Made by a program: the position numbers and the translations under genes. The notes beneath the pieces are model-generated. The model was not told the DNA's origin. It ran no database searches and saw only the letters and a list, made by a program, of their open reading frames with translations. From Zymoseptoria tritici IPO323 (lineage: Eukaryota; Ascomycota; Dothideomycetes; Mycosphaerellales; Mycosphaerellaceae), in assembly GCF_000219625.1 (NCBI RefSeq), contig NC_018218.1, positions 5,704,001 to 5,768,000 on the forward strand: a stretch of 64,000 bases of DNA. The letters run 5' to 3'. Every line of letters begins with the position of its first letter. The first letter of the stretch is position 1. This document shows, in pieces, positions 43,339-56,505 of this stretch.

Positions 43339-45687
43339 ATGGCGCCGCAAAGAGCTGGACAGAAGAGAAAAGTCGTTGAGGTGCCACGGCCTGAGGCTGA
43401 TGAGGAAGACGATGTGCTCGGCGGTGAGGAGTTGAACGGTGCATTCGACGAGGGCGGAAGTGAGGCCGAGAGCAGCGACAATTCGTTCGAAGATCAGGAG
43501 GACGATGGAGAAGACGAGGAGGATGACGAAGAGGAACTGAATAGCGACGAGATTCCATCCTCCGACGACGAGGAGGATGTGCGACAGCAACTACGAGACA
43601 TGAAGACCGACAGCGACAGTAAAAAGTCCTCGTCGGCACCGTCTGGACTTTTCGATGATGAGGAGCGATCAAATTTCCGAATCGAGGAAGACGCGAATGG
43701 CAACGAGCGATACATATACGACGAGATCAATCCAGTCTACGATTCGGACGACTCGGACGCAAGAGAAGCAACAAACACGATTGGCGACATTCCCATGTCA
43801 TATTACGATGCATATCCCCACATTGGCTACGATATCAACGGCAAGCGAATACAGCGACCTGCCAAGGGACATGCTCTCGACTCGTTACTGGACAGTATTG
43901 ACATTCCGGAAGGCTGGACTGGTCTGACGGATCCAGCGACCGGAAAGCCATTGAACCTCACCAAGGACGAGTTGGAGACCCTCAAGCAATTGACACGGAA
44001 CGAGCGCTCAGGAGAGGGCTACGATCCGTACCCAGACATGGTCGAGTACTTCACAGGCAAAGGTATGGAGATGGTCATGCCACTTACTGCGGCACCGGAA
44101 CCGAAGCGCAGATTCGTCCCATCGATGCACGAGCACAAACGCGTGATGAAGATGGTTAAGGCGATTAAGGAGGGCAGGATAAAGCCATTCCACGAGCAGA
44201 CCGAGGAAGAGCGTGAGCAGGAGGAGGCTGAGCGGGAATATGCCAGCTTTGACATCTGGGCGAATGAGGCACCAAGGCCGGATCACATCATGAACGTACC
44301 TGCGCCGAAATTGCCGCCGCCTGGCTACGAGGAGAGCTATCACCCACCTCCAGAGTATCTGCCCGATAAGCACGAAAGAGAAGAGTGGGAACAGCAGGAT
44401 GAGGAGGATCGGGACCGCGACTTCTTACCTCAGGATCACTCTGCGCTACGCAAGGTACCTGGTTATGAGAAATTTGTGAAGGAGAAGTTCGAGCGCTGTC
44501 TCGACCTGTACCTGGCACCGAGAGTGAGGAGAAGCAAGCTGAACATTGACCCCGAATCCCTTCTGCCGAAGCTGCCAGATCCATCTGAGCTGAAGCCCTT
44601 CCCTACGACCTGCCACAAGACGTTCACAGGTCACGAAGGTCGTGTACGAAGCATTGCCGTTCATCCCGCTGGAAGATACGTCGCATCTGGAGGAGACGAT
44701 GGCACAGCTAGAGTTTGGGATCTGCAGCAATCACGACAGGTTTGGCGAATAAGGCTTTCCACCACCGAGCCGGTGAACGTGGTGACCTGGAGACCTGGTC
44801 AGACCACGAACATCTTGGCCGCGTGCTGTGGCGAGACAGTCTACTTCGTCGTTCCCCAGATGGAGTCAGATGACGATGACGTCGAAGCCGCGAGTCGTGA
44901 GGTGTTGGACTCTGGATATGGATACGCCGCAGCGAACCCTGCAAAGACAGCAGCAGGCAAGGACAAGGTCGCTTCAGCTCAGTGGGCTCGACCTCCGACT
45001 TCCCTACAAGACAAGGGCGTCGTCCTCACATTGACACTGCGATCGAGTCCGAAGACGCTCGCGTGGCATCGTCGTGGCGAGTACTTCTCGACAGTCTCAC
45101 CCAACACTAGCTCGACCTCCACTGCCGTTGCGATCCACACACTCAGCAAACATCAAACGCAATACCCCTTCAAGCGTCTGAAGGGTCTGGCTCAAACCGT
45201 CTGCTTCCACCCAAGCAAACCTCTCTTCTTCGTGGCCACCCGCCAACGAGTCCGCATCTACGATCTCCAGGCGCAGAAGATGGAGAAGGAACTCATGCCC
45301 GGCGCACGCTGGATCAGTGGCATCAGCTTACATCCCATGGGTTCCAACTTGCTCATCTCATCGTACGACAAGCGTTTGCTGTGGCATGATCTGGACTTGG
45401 GGAATACGCCCTACAAGACTCTGCGATACCACTCCAAGGCTATTCGAACGGTCAAGTTCCACGCCAGCTACCCTCTCTTTGCGGATGCTAGTGATGATGG
45501 TACATTGCAAATCTTTCATGGCAAGGTGGTGGGAGATAGTATGGAAAACGCAACTGTGGTGCCGTTGAAGGTGCTGAAGGGACACAAGATCAAGAGCGAT
45601 CTGGGTGTGCTAGATCTGGAGTGGCATCCTGTTGAGGCGTGGATTGTTAGTGCTGGTGCGGATGGATGTGTCAGGCTATGGACGTAG
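43339..45687 (+). CDS. ERB1: Ribosome biogenesis protein Erb1/BOP1
   Basis: Single exon, 782 residues. Erb1 works with Nop7 and Ytm1 in the PeBoW complex for 27S pre-rRNA processing and 60S assembly in the nucleolus. A very acidic N-terminus ([31 protein letters not shown]) is followed by the BOP1 N-terminal domain (about 130-400): [20 protein letters not shown], then [18 protein letters not shown] and [20 protein letters not shown]. The WD40 propeller starts near residue 427 ([20 protein letters not shown]) and runs to the end ([10 protein letters not shown]). The start at 43339 (acaATGgcgccg) is the first Met in the frame. Length agrees with the yeast protein. Confidence 0.97.
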   Translation: MAPQRAGQKRKVVEVPRPEADEEDDVLGGEELNGAFDEGGSEAESSDNSFEDQEDDGEDEEDDEEELNSDEIPSSDDEEDVRQQLRDMKTDSDSKKSSSAPSGLFDDEERSNFRIEEDANGNERYIYDEINPVYDSDDSDAREATNTIGDIPMSYYDAYPHIGYDINGKRIQRPAKGHALDSLLDSIDIPEGWTGLTDPATGKPLNLTKDELETLKQLTRNERSGEGYDPYPDMVEYFTGKGMEMVMPLTAAPEPKRRFVPSMHEHKRVMKMVKAIKEGRIKPFHEQTEEEREQEEAEREYASFDIWANEAPRPDHIMNVPAPKLPPPGYEESYHPPPEYLPDKHEREEWEQQDEEDRDRDFLPQDHSALRKVPGYEKFVKEKFERCLDLYLAPRVRRSKLNIDPESLLPKLPDPSELKPFPTTCHKTFTGHEGRVRSIAVHPAGRYVASGGDDGTARVWDLQQSRQVWRIRLSTTEPVNVVTWRPGQTTNILAACCGETVYFVVPQMESDDDDVEAASREVLDSGYGYAAANPAKTAAGKDKVASAQWARPPTSLQDKGVVLTLTLRSSPKTLAWHRRGEYFSTVSPNTSSTSTAVAIHTLSKHQTQYPFKRLKGLAQTVCFHPSKPLFFVATRQRVRIYDLQAQKMEKELMPGARWISGISLHPMGSNLLISSYDKRLLWHDLDLGNTPYKTLRYHSKAIRTVKFHASYPLFADASDDGTLQIFHGKVVGDSMENATVVPLKVLKGHKIKSDLGVLDLEWHPVEAWIVSAGADGCVRLWT

Positions 45688-46044
45688 TGCAATGGTACCT
45701 TAGTGGTACACTGCTCAGATGTAGAGTGGACAGCGCTGTATAATCTATCTCCTGAAACGATGTGCTTTCCCTTTTCAAGCTCCCTGCGCGCACTGGCGTA
45801 TGTAAGCCCTGCGTATATTGCAGCATACGTTGTGTACAGCAAAAGGACAAGAAACACGAAGACATGGACTCTCCTTGCATTTCAATCCACGTACTGCATT
45901 CCGTCCGTCCCTATGTCTTGTGCTGAGGGTTCCTTCCTGAGCTGAAACTGGTGTTCCGACACATGATCTCCTGCGGCTCGACCACCATGGAATCATAGGC
46001 CGGAGTTCTGGGCTGCTACCAATTTTGCTGCCACATCACCCACG
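45688..46044. other. Intergenic and MON2 promoter
   Basis: Short spacer between ERB1 and MON2 on the same strand. No other feature is seen. Confidence 0.5.
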
Positions 46045-49000
46045 ATGTCAGCGACATTACTCGCCAATGAACTTAGCAACCTCGTATCCGAAGCCAAAAG
46101 AAAGAACACCGATCTTCGAACGGCCGCAGAGAAGTCGCTTCAGGACCTAAAATCACTTCCTAGCACTTCCGAACAACAACTTGCAGCCGGTAAGCCTCGA
46201 GCAAACCTATATTGAACAGACCAGTACTGACGGAACAAGACCTCAGCCGTCGTCCGGCCTTCATAGAACCGTTCCTCGTCGCCTGTGGAACGCGGAATCC
46301 CAAGTTTGCTGGACCCGGGATCATCTGCTTACAAAAGCTCGTGATCGTCAGAGGACTGCCAAAGGCGCGACTGCAGGATGCTCTGGAAGCGTTCAATGCG
46401 TGCACGGATCTGGGCCAGGACATTCAATTGAAGATACTGCAGGCTTTACCTTCACTTCTAGCGAACTATGGCACAGATCTGGAGGGAGACCTTCTGAGCT
46501 CGGCGCTGCAGGTGTGTTCTTCGTTGCAGGCGGCGAAGGCTTCGACTGTCAGTGGCGTGGCGGCTGCGACACTACAGCAGTTGGTCACGACAGTGTTTGA
46601 GAAGGTCACAAGTGAGGATGAAAAGGCCGATTCGAACGCTGGGACCACTGAGATTCCTGGAGACAATGGACCGCTTCATCTCAAGCCGGCTGCGTTCGAT
46701 GCGTACAGGGTCTTTCGAGACCTGGCTTTGGCGGCTGACGAGCGAAAGACGAAGTTTGTTCAGTTCACTTCACTCTCCGTTGACTCTAGCTTGGAGCTCA
46801 TCTGGTCCTGTCTGGACTCTAATCCCGAGCTTTTTGGCGCGCACGATGAGCTGATGTCCATCATACGGGCGAACCTCTTCCCATTGATCATCAGAGTACT
46901 GTCAGAGCGACTATCGTTCCTTGTAACGCTTCGCTTGGTGCGCATACTGCGACTCATCTTGGACAGTTATCTGTTCGACTTTCCCGGGGATTGCGAGGCT
47001 GCTCTGAGCCTTTGCACGCAATGTCTGGAGTCCGAGGTACCCGCATGGAAGCGAGCGCTGGTCATGGAGCTTTTGCGAGAGTTCTTTGCTGACAGCAGCC
47101 ATGTCATCGATGCCTACGAAGTAATCGACATGCGAGAAGGCGGCAAGCCGGTCGTGCAGGATATGATATCCTCATTCGTGCGACTTTCAACAGAAAAGCC
47201 CGCAGTCATTGGACTCGGACAACAATCCACTGTGCCTACGGGCCCTACAGCAAACGCCGAGTCAAGCGCAGATCAGGCCACGCTTGAAGCCACGGGCGGC
47301 ATGACGGGTGTGATAGGCTCGGCGCTGGGTGTTCTGGAAGTCAGCATCGCCGGCATCAGCTCGCGATGGAGCTTACCGAGATCGCCGTACATGGAGCAAT
47401 TAGACAAGACTGACGCCCCTGCTCCGCCTGAGACCTACGTCTACGCAATGGTGTTGGAATGCTTGAACGGTCTGTCAGACTCTTTGGCGAGGACTGTCCT
47501 ACCATTGACCGTGCAGCACGAGAAGTCGCGGAACAAAGGATCGAACGGATCAACCAACGGACGAGGGAGATCGCAATCTTTTCGTACTGGCGCCGTGCCA
47601 CTGAACCCCCTCGAAGCCAAGGACGCTCCATATGCAGCGAGAGTGAAGGCAGTGGCAGGTATCGTGGACTCTTGCTGGCCCGCTGTGCTGGCCACATCAT
47701 CGACGTTTCTCAATGCTGCACTGGACGAGCAGTACTTCCGCAACCTGATCAAAGCATACCAGCGATTCGCACAGGTGGCCGGTCTTCTACGGCTAGACAC
47801 ACCGAGAGACGCCTTCATGACCACGCTTGCCAAAGCTGCTGTCCCTCCTCACGTACTCAATGCTGCCACAGCAGAAACGCTCAGATCGCCACCCGCTGAG
47901 AGCCCGAGAGTGTTCTCCAATCCAAGAGCGTTGCTCAGTGTCGACAGCTTTTCGACGCAAAACTCATCATCATCCATGGAGCAAAGTAAACGACCTTCTG
48001 GCGAGCCCGTGAGACCGATGCTCACAGTACGCAATTTGCTCTGCTTGAGAGCGCTTTTGAATCTTGCAATTGCATTGGGCCCGACTCTGGGTTCCGCTTT
48101 CGTGGTTGTAGTGAATGCGCTCAAGCAAGCCGATATGGTGCTCAGCCGTACAACTCCTCAGCAGATGAGTCGCATGAACTCCGCATCTCAGCACAAGGAA
48201 GATTCCGCGAGCGTGGTCCAGGCTTTCAGTGCAGAAGTTGCCGCGGTCGAAGCTGCGGCATCACGACTTCTCGAAAGCACTGCCGACTATCCCAATGATG
48301 CATTCATGAATGTGGTGGGTACATTCTGCCGACTCCTCCGCGGAAAGAGCGAGCGGCCCCAGTCGCCGGTATCCTCGACGCCGGATTCAGGCCATTCCAC
48401 ACCCAAATCACAGGGTGCGACTCGCCGGACATTTTCGGGTCTTCCGGGACTCAGTACAATGTTGGAGCTCCAAGCAAGAGACTATCAATTCGTGATACCC
48501 AAGCTCGGGAGTCTGATGCAGCTCAACGTCTCTCGCTTCGTGAGCGAGGACCCTGCCAACAGCGGATGGGACGCTTTGGTCGACGAACTGACTGCCGTTG
48601 CGTGTTCTAATTCCGCGCCTAGAGATGCTCGCAAAGCCGCTACGGATGTATTGGTCAAACTGGCCGAAGCCACGGTTGCAGAAGTCACGAAAGAGGAGCT
48701 GGAAGATCGGGCTATAATACAGCGTCGCGCTTGGGTCATTCTCTTACGGCTCATCCAGGAGACATATCAAGAAGATGGCGATTCAACTTCAACAGATCTC
48801 GAAGTTCAAAGCCATGCGTTGGAGGCTCTGCGCGCAATTTTGGAACGCTGTGGCGACACAGTGGTTGCAGGCTGGGACCACATCATCGCGATCATCAGCA
48901 CTGCCTTCGAGCAAGAAGGTGGTCTTCCCCGGTCTGCTGGAAACGGAGACATCCACATCGACTGGAGGAACGTCTCGTTCGATCTGGTATCAAGCCCGAT

Positions 49001-51140
49001 TGGTCGCATTGCGTTCGCCGCGACCCAGCTTGTTTGCTCTGACTTCTTGGATCACCTGCCGATAGATGATATCCCGGCATTGATCGAGCTCCTCCATCGT
49101 TTCATGTGCCAAGCTGAGAACATCAACGCTGCGCTAACGACGATCACGATCTCATGGAACGTCGGCGATTATCTGTTTGGCAAGTTCACCACCGAAGAGC
49201 TTACGGCGTTCATCGCCGAAGCCGCCGATTTCGATGAGCTGGAAGAAGACTTGCAGCCTCTAGTGGAGCGATCACGACCTGCGCAATGGCTGCTGTTACT
49301 GCTTCGCCTTCGCGACGTCGCCGGACGACCTTTGAAAGAAATTCGAAACGCTGCATATCAGACTGTGTGCAACGTCTTCAAACAGCACGGTGACGAGCTT
49401 CCGCCAGCCGCGTGGGATCTCTTGCTCCGGAACACCATCTTCTACATTGCCCGAGCCGACTCATTTCTGTACCTTCAAGAAGATGAGAATACCGGCGGAG
49501 ACAGCCAAGCATCGACAAAACCTGATGTCGACATGTCCAAGACGATCATCGCAGGGAACTTTGGAGTGGTCTCTCAGCATCTTCGCTTGATCGAGCAGGT
49601 CGCCAAACTTGCCGGCCTCTGGGAAGTCTTCCTTAGTATGCTGGAACGATACCTAGATGTTGAGGATCATTCTCTCAACGCGGCAGTCTACTCGGCGCTG
49701 GCCAAAGTTCTAGCCTGCATCGACTCCTCGCAGACAGCTTGGAAAGGTCCAATTTACAGGACCGTCTCTCTCTGGCTCAAAAGATTCCCAAATCCAGGGG
49801 ATGACAGTAACCCCAAAACAAGCAACCAGGACGCCTATCTCGCCTACGCCTCCTCCGGCGAGGAAATCTACCGCCTCACCCGTGACACCATGAGCACCTC
49901 ACAAGCCCGCACGATGATCGATAATCTCTACCACTGCATCCGTGGCTCGAACGGCCCTCTCTATGGTGCCGACACGAAGAACATGAGTCCGCTGCAGAAC
50001 AAAGTCATGCTCTTGCTCAAAAGCATGCGACTAGATCAACACGACATCCCAGCTTGCCTTGTTACCGTCGCCGCGAAGCTCGCTACTCTCCACCACGACA
50101 CAGCGCCTGACAGCACGGGCACGAACACTCAGCCGACGTTCGTGGCCATGGCGAGCGAAGCTATTGACTGGCTGCAGCAGCTGGTCATACCGCATATAGC
50201 TGAGGGAGATCTGCTTGACTCGGGCGCTCTATTGCAGGCAGTGCAGAGTCTGCGAAGAGTGGTTGAGAGCAAGTATACTTTCAGACTGCAACATAAAGGC
50301 TTGCCGTTGTGGCGAAGAGCGACGTCAGCCGCGGTCGCTCTGGCAGGACCGGTCATCGAGCAGGCTGAGAGGTCAAGTACGGACCAGGGTTCGAGAAATG
50401 AGATCTGGACCGAGTACGTTGGTATCATCAGCGGCGTGGTGAGAGCGAACGACTTGCATTTGGTCGACGCGACGACGACAGTCCACGACGATCAGATGTT
50501 TGACATTGAGAGCTTCAACGCTCTGCAATCTGTACTCATCCCACGACTGGGAAGCTCTGACCTGCCCACTACAATAAAGCTGGCATACACACGCGCACTC
50601 TTCGAGGCGTCCTTGATTCACCAACCTGAACCCGGCGAGGTGCTCGGGACAGACTTGTCACCATTGATAGACATTGGAAATGTGCGACGAGGCAGAGTCA
50701 AGGAAGTTCCATTTTCGTCGCGAGAGGAACTGGCATACGTCTGCTGGAACGAGCTCGTGGCTCTCGCTTCTACATCAGACGCATCTCCTGAGCGGAAGAA
50801 CTTGGCCAGAGCTTCGGCACCACTGCTTATTTTGCGTCTCGCCATTCCCGTCAGAGCATATATCGCCGACCAGCCTTTGCGAGGGAGGAGACCGCAACCA
50901 CTTTCGGAGCTGGAAGAGTTGCTGTTCTCCTTCGAGACGATTCAGAATCTTGAACTCGATCCCGAGGCTTTGAAGTCGGACTCAGTAGCTGTTGGTCAAG
51001 CCGGGCCGCGAGCACACTTGCACTTCCTGTATCCGCTGCTCGTGCAAGCCGTCGCTACCGCGGGCGATAAATGGTCTGGATCGGAGGAGGTTCTGGCGCC
51101 GTTGCAGAAAGTGTTGTTGAGTGTGAGTGCTGCACCTTGA
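46045..51140 (+). CDS. MON2: Endosome-Golgi trafficking protein Mon2
   Basis: Two exons: 46045-46189 and, most likely, 46240-51140, giving 1681 residues, the usual size. Mon2 is an Arf-GEF-related peripheral Golgi/endosome scaffold working with Dop1 and the flippase Neo1. The N-terminal DCB-type helices start MSATLLANELSNLVSEAKRK and continue after splicing with LSRRPAFIEPFLVACGTRNP. The middle (about 180-240) has SLELIWSCLDSNPELFGAHD and FPLIIRVLSERLSFLVTLRL, typical of the HUS-box region. The rest is HEAT-like helical repeats. The first intron could end at AAG (46239, 50 nt, branch site CTGAC) or at CAG (46224, 35 nt). Both keep the frame and differ by five residues; the 50-nt form matches intron sizes elsewhere in the window. 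Confidence 0.92.
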
Positions 51141-51196
51141 GGTGGGGTAGTGAGTCCATAGACCGAAAAATATTTCCCACTCTGTCGTCGCCTTCT

Positions 51197-52234
51197 TCAA
51201 TCTTTGTACTCCCAAGTCGTGCTGTGCCCCTCATTGATAAGGATCGTGTACGCTTCTCCACCAAACGCCTGCCCATCAACCGCAACCCACTGTTGCCCCA
51301 CAGCTTTCATCGCAGCAAGAAGAATCTTATGCGCAAACGTCGGTGGTATCAAACCCCTCCACTGGAGTCTCACCAAATCCTCCTCCATCGGCTCCCCAGC
51401 ATCGTTCGGAACCCGATATCTTGACAAAAAAGCATCAACATCATCCCCCTTCAGAATCCGCGGTGACCCCAACATCGCCAAACTCAACCACTCCAACACC
51501 TCCGCCGCCTCCGCGTACTCCTGCTCCTTCATCCTCACCGGAAACACCGGCACCATCGCCTTCCCAACATCCAGCACCTCAGCTTTAACCTCCCTCCCAA
51601 CCGGCGCATGCTCCTCAATCGCCGCCTTCCCCTCCACCTCCCCTCCCGCCAAGTCACAAAATACCCACGTCAAAGTGTCCGTCAACACATTCCCAAACGC
51701 CCATACGATGCGATCAAATCCCTTCTTCCCCCTCACCATACTCGGAAGTCGTAAATCCAACTCAATCGCAAACCTCGCTTTGACATGTTTCCTCCCAAAC
51801 GTAGGCATAGCTTTCCCTTCCAACCCCAATCGTTCAAACGTAGGTTTATCGACTTCGATGCGCAGCACCCCATGGCAGAGACTGAGGATCGGACTGTCGA
51901 TCCCGGGACGGCCGGAGGAGTGCATGAGTACATTGCCGGACTTGATGTAGGTGGTGAAGAAGGGGTTGGTGAGGAGGGCGAGGGGGGAAAGGTGGAGGAT
52001 GGAGTAGGTTGATTTTCCGTTGAAGTTGGGGGAGGAGGAGAGGTGGGTTTGGAGGGTTTCGGCGGCGGAGGAAGGGAGCAGGAGGTTGAGGGTGTGGGTG
52101 AAGTTTTGGGTTAGGAGGGTTGAGAAGGGTCGTTTTTTGGTGGGTGGTTGTTCGTGGTCGAGGAAGGCGGGGAGTTTTGTGGTTGTGACGATGCATTTTG
52201 GTTTGGGACCGGAGGAGGGGGAGAGGTTGAGCAT
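51197..52234 (-). CDS. RNase P/MRP subunit Rpp40-like
   Basis: Single exon on the minus strand, 345 residues. The sequence fits the Rpp40 family, a protein subunit of nuclear RNase P and RNase MRP that process pre-tRNA and pre-rRNA. Supporting stretches are the N-terminal PKPKCIVTTTKLP, the middle STYSILHLSPLALLTNPFF, and the C-terminal VLEWLSLAMLGSPRILKGDD with FLSRYRVPND and LVRLQWRGLIPP. No catalytic residues are expected because the RNA is catalytic. It ends 56 bp from the convergent MON2 gene. Identification is from remembered family pattern; a profile match to Rpp40 would settle it. Confidence 0.72.
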   Translation of the reverse strand: MLNLSPSSGPKPKCIVTTTKLPAFLDHEQPPTKKRPFSTLLTQNFTHTLNLLLPSSAAETLQTHLSSSPNFNGKSTYSILHLSPLALLTNPFFTTYIKSGNVLMHSSGRPGIDSPILSLCHGVLRIEVDKPTFERLGLEGKAMPTFGRKHVKARFAIELDLRLPSMVRGKKGFDRIVWAFGNVLTDTLTWVFCDLAGGEVEGKAAIEEHAPVGREVKAEVLDVGKAMVPVFPVRMKEQEYAEAAEVLEWLSLAMLGSPRILKGDDVDAFLSRYRVPNDAGEPMEEDLVRLQWRGLIPPTFAHKILLAAMKAVGQQWVAVDGQAFGGEAYTILINEGHSTTWEYKD

Positions 52235-52880
52235 CTTGGCGGCTTCACATTTGCGAGAAGTGTTTGGCTGCTAGAGGTAGCTCATGCTGGTGGTACTTCC
52301 TCGTTTGTCGGCATTGAAGTCGAGAAGTGAGGTCAACGGCAAAGTGAAGATGAAAGAAAGTCGGGCATTGGATCTTGGACCCCCACCAAGAGATCCAGAG
52401 AGACTTTATAACGCTGTCTTCTTCGAAACCACTGGATGAATACAGACGGCAGCATAATACGAGATACATAGTTCCGCTTGCACCGACGTCCACCATCAAG
52501 ATGCCTCGTCGTGGTCAATTGCGCTACGTCCTTCTCCGGCGAGACAGTGCCTATAACGAACTTCATCACTTCAAAACACGTCCTTCACAACCCACAAAAT
52601 GACAATCTATACGATGTCTAGATACGTTCGTGAACGGAGCACTCCCGTCCGGTGCCTTTTCATTCCTTTCCAAAATAACCAAATGTCTCTCATGTGCGGT
52701 CGAAAGGCGCAACAGCCTCTCGCGGCATATGCATAGGTACTTTTTCTTCTCCATCTTGCCTCATCCAGCAAGCACCTCTTTTCTCCAAACTCCTTCGTGG
52801 CGCGTACCATGGACGGATCCGAACAGTGAATCTTTGGATGTGTTGCCCTGTCCGTTGCTCGGCCTCTTGCTTGTGCTTGT
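52235..52880. other. Intergenic between RPP40-like and ERV29 genes
   Basis: Both neighbours are on the minus strand. No supported gene lies between them; short frames on either strand have no features. Confidence 0.5.
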
Positions 52881-53968
<1,088 letters not shown>

Positions 53969-55269
53969 GGTGAATCGCGGAGGGGTGAGTAGGTGGAGGA
54001 GGGGAATCGAGGGGAGCGTAGCAATGGGTTGCTGCTACGGCTGTGCGTGAGCCCGGGGTATTGGGGAGGTCGGAGGGAGGTTCCTCGGCTGAATTGAGGC
54101 GTGGTATACCAGGGAATGCGATGTCTCGGGCGCAGGGAGAGCAAGTCGAGAGGAATTGCTAGGTGAAAAGGAGAAGAGGGACTCGCGGTGTACAAGAGAA
54201 TGGCGAATTATTCGAGGGGAGTCGCCAGAAAGTTGTGACGAAGGAAGAGGTCCTTGACGAAGAGTGGTTCACGAGCGCCAAGAATCGGTCGTAGCTAAAT
54301 GACATCTGGCTTCAGGATGCTTTGCGCTATCGTTTATTTTGGACCCAGGGTACCGATGTTGGTCGAGATCCTCCTGATCTGCCCGGAATCGGGTGACTGC
54401 CCGTTCGCCTTGAATAATCTCACAAAGACTCGGGGAATTGGTTGGTTGGATCTTTGTTCCGTGGGCTCGATTGAGACGAGAATGGCCTACTGCGGCTACG
54501 TATGGCTTCAATTGAGGATTGATCCGCGGCGAAGGTCTCGGAGTGAAGCAGCTATAAAGTCTAGCGATATATTTGACCTCATCATACAGCATTCGTTCAC
54601 CGCAGCTTTGCCATGAATTCGCGCTTTGCATCGGTGCTTGTCGGCATGTATAACGATGAACAAAAAGGATTACAATTCTTTCAACTGCCATTCGCTACTG
54701 ATGGTCTAGCTCGACACTCAATGCCTCATACAGCTTGAGCTCTCCTTCGACATTGCAATCGATCGCCAAAAGCAATAGTACATGCGAATGAACCTCCTCG
54801 TCTGTCCCGTTCTCTTCCCTTTCCACAGTCTGTGTCGTCGCAGTCGACTCGGTGCCAATGCGACACCCTTTCCCTGCTTCCTTTTCCCGGCCATGTGGCC
54901 TTGAACGCCAAATTGGTGATCTCAAAAACACAAAAGTACAAATCCAGAAATTGATTCGCTCATAAGATACCAGGGCGATGAAATGTCCGCATGGCGATCC
55001 ACATGAGACCATGGGCCTCGTAAATCGCCAGATGACTGGACGACAGCATTTGTCGAGAATTTCGGTAACAGCTGAGCTCGCACGACATGCCCCAAATGTT
55101 GCCCAAACGATACGTGTGGATAAACAGTCGCAAGCGCTAAGTCGAAAAGGCCTGTCGATGGCGCAAGGAATGATAGTCGAGCTTCAAGGTACACTCAGAA
55201 GCGCCAAACTTCGTAGTGTGACACAGCTCGAATGCGAACGTACGATCCAGGTTGGGATGCTCACGGCTT
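53969..55269. other. Long intergenic region
   Basis: About 1.3 kb between two minus-strand genes. Frames at 54299-54616 (+), 54269-54691 (-) and 54695-55012 (-) were examined and none shows a recognisable domain; the last has a plausible acidic C-terminus but no family. Confidence 0.4.
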
Positions 55270-56505
55270 TCACGCGTCCCAGTTGGAAGCGTCGTTTGGG
55301 TCCGCAACATCGGCGCGCTGCTCGTACTCGTCGGTCAATGCCTGAAAGCCCTTGGGTTTGGTACCCGGAGCGACCTGCTTGACGGCTGGTGCGGCCTTGA
55401 CAGGTGCAGCAACGGGTGTAGCACTGCCATTGGTCTCAACCTGCGAGTCCTTCTTCTTGGACTTCTTGCTGGTCTTGACCTCGTTCCATCCAGTCTCTTG
55501 TCCGCTTTCATCGATGGCTTTGGCGAAGTTGTTATCCTCGGACTGGGCTCCGTCGGCGATCGAGGTCGCGGCAGTGCTGGCGCCCGCGTTGGAGCTGCCA
55601 GTGGACTCTGCGTCGAACGTGTCGAGAAGTGCAGTGTTGTTACCGGACGACGCCGTAGCAGACTGCTGAAGCTGGCGGGCACCGTTCTGCTCGGTCCATT
55701 GGTTCTTGGCTGGTGCGGCTGGGATTGGAATGCCATTCTTTGCTGGCTCGCCACGAGCGATACGGGCAGCGCGAAGTTGCTGCTCCGCCTCGACCTTGCG
55801 AATCCTCTCGGCCTCTTGACGGGCCTCTTTCTCGGCCTCCTTCTTACGGCGGTTTTGACGCTGTTTCTTGGTCTCCACAACCTCCTGCTTGGCAGCCCTG
55901 TTGACCTTCTCCTTGGTCGGCTGAGAAGAGGCAGTGATCTTCAGAGCTTTCGGACCGGGAGCGGTGGGCTCGAGCATGTCATCGACAGCGCCGGCCTTGC
56001 CAGCTGGTGCCCAGTCATCTTCGGCATCTCCAGTCTGAGAAGAGCCCGAAGAGAGGATTGGCGAGGTCATGCTCTTGGCCTTGACCGTCTTGACACGTGT
56101 GTCCTTGCTTTCCACTTTCTTCATGTCGATACCTTCTCTCGCCTTCTTCATGTTCGCGGCGAATTGGCGGGTGCTCATGTCAATTTCATCATCATCATCC
56201 TCTTGCGCCGCAGGAGCCGGTGGTGAGACGGATGGTTGTGTAGTGGCTTTCCGCTTCTTGTTGCCATTCTCCTTGCCGGATGGGTTGACATTCTGTGTGT
56301 CCTGTACGAGCGCACTCGGGGCCGCGTTCTTCGCAGCTGCCTCTGGCTTGCGAACGGCTTTCTTGACCTCTTTCTTGACCTCGTCAAAGTCATGTATCGG
56401 GACCGCCTTGTGAACCGGGGTGCTCTTTGGGTAGTAGTAATAAACGAGACCACCGGCGACGACGCCGAAGATCGTCCAATTCTGCACTGCCTGCCAGCCG
56501 TCCAT
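55270..56505 (-). CDS. Conserved-looking membrane-anchored coiled-coil protein, function unknown
   Basis: Single coding exon on the minus strand, 411 residues. A hydrophobic segment near the start (residues 10-25, WTIFGVVAGGLVYYYY) forms a probable signal anchor, followed by a long hydrophilic cytosolic tail. The tail alternates acidic and basic regions: an Asp/Glu cluster (EDDDDEIDM), DDWAPAGKAGAVDDMLEP, a charged helix KKQRQNRRKKEAEKEARQEA at about 220-240, and then GWNEVKTSKKSKKKD and KPKGFQALTDEYEQR. The final NDASNWDA carries a Trp. This resembles uncharacterised ER- or ribosome-associated proteins of ascomycetes, but I do not recognise a named family. A leader intron is likely at 56597-56537 (GTGAGT to ACAG with branch CTGAC), ending 31 nt before the ATG. 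Confidence 0.78.
   Translation of the reverse strand: MDGWQAVQNWTIFGVVAGGLVYYYYPKSTPVHKAVPIHDFDEVKKEVKKAVRKPEAAAKNAAPSALVQDTQNVNPSGKENGNKKRKATTQPSVSPPAPAAQEDDDDEIDMSTRQFAANMKKAREGIDMKKVESKDTRVKTVKAKSMTSPILSSGSSQTGDAEDDWAPAGKAGAVDDMLEPTAPGPKALKITASSQPTKEKVNRAAKQEVVETKKQRQNRRKKEAEKEARQEAERIRKVEAEQQLRAARIARGEPAKNGIPIPAAPAKNQWTEQNGARQLQQSATASSGNNTALLDTFDAESTGSSNAGASTAATSIADGAQSEDNNFAKAIDESGQETGWNEVKTSKKSKKKDSQVETNGSATPVAAPVKAAPAVKQVAPGTKPKGFQALTDEYEQRADVADPNDASNWDA

Noticed and set aside
54695..55012. 105-residue minus-strand frame with acidic C-terminus.
   Set aside because: Considered as a small gene, but the N-terminal half is unlike a protein start and no splice partner or family was found.
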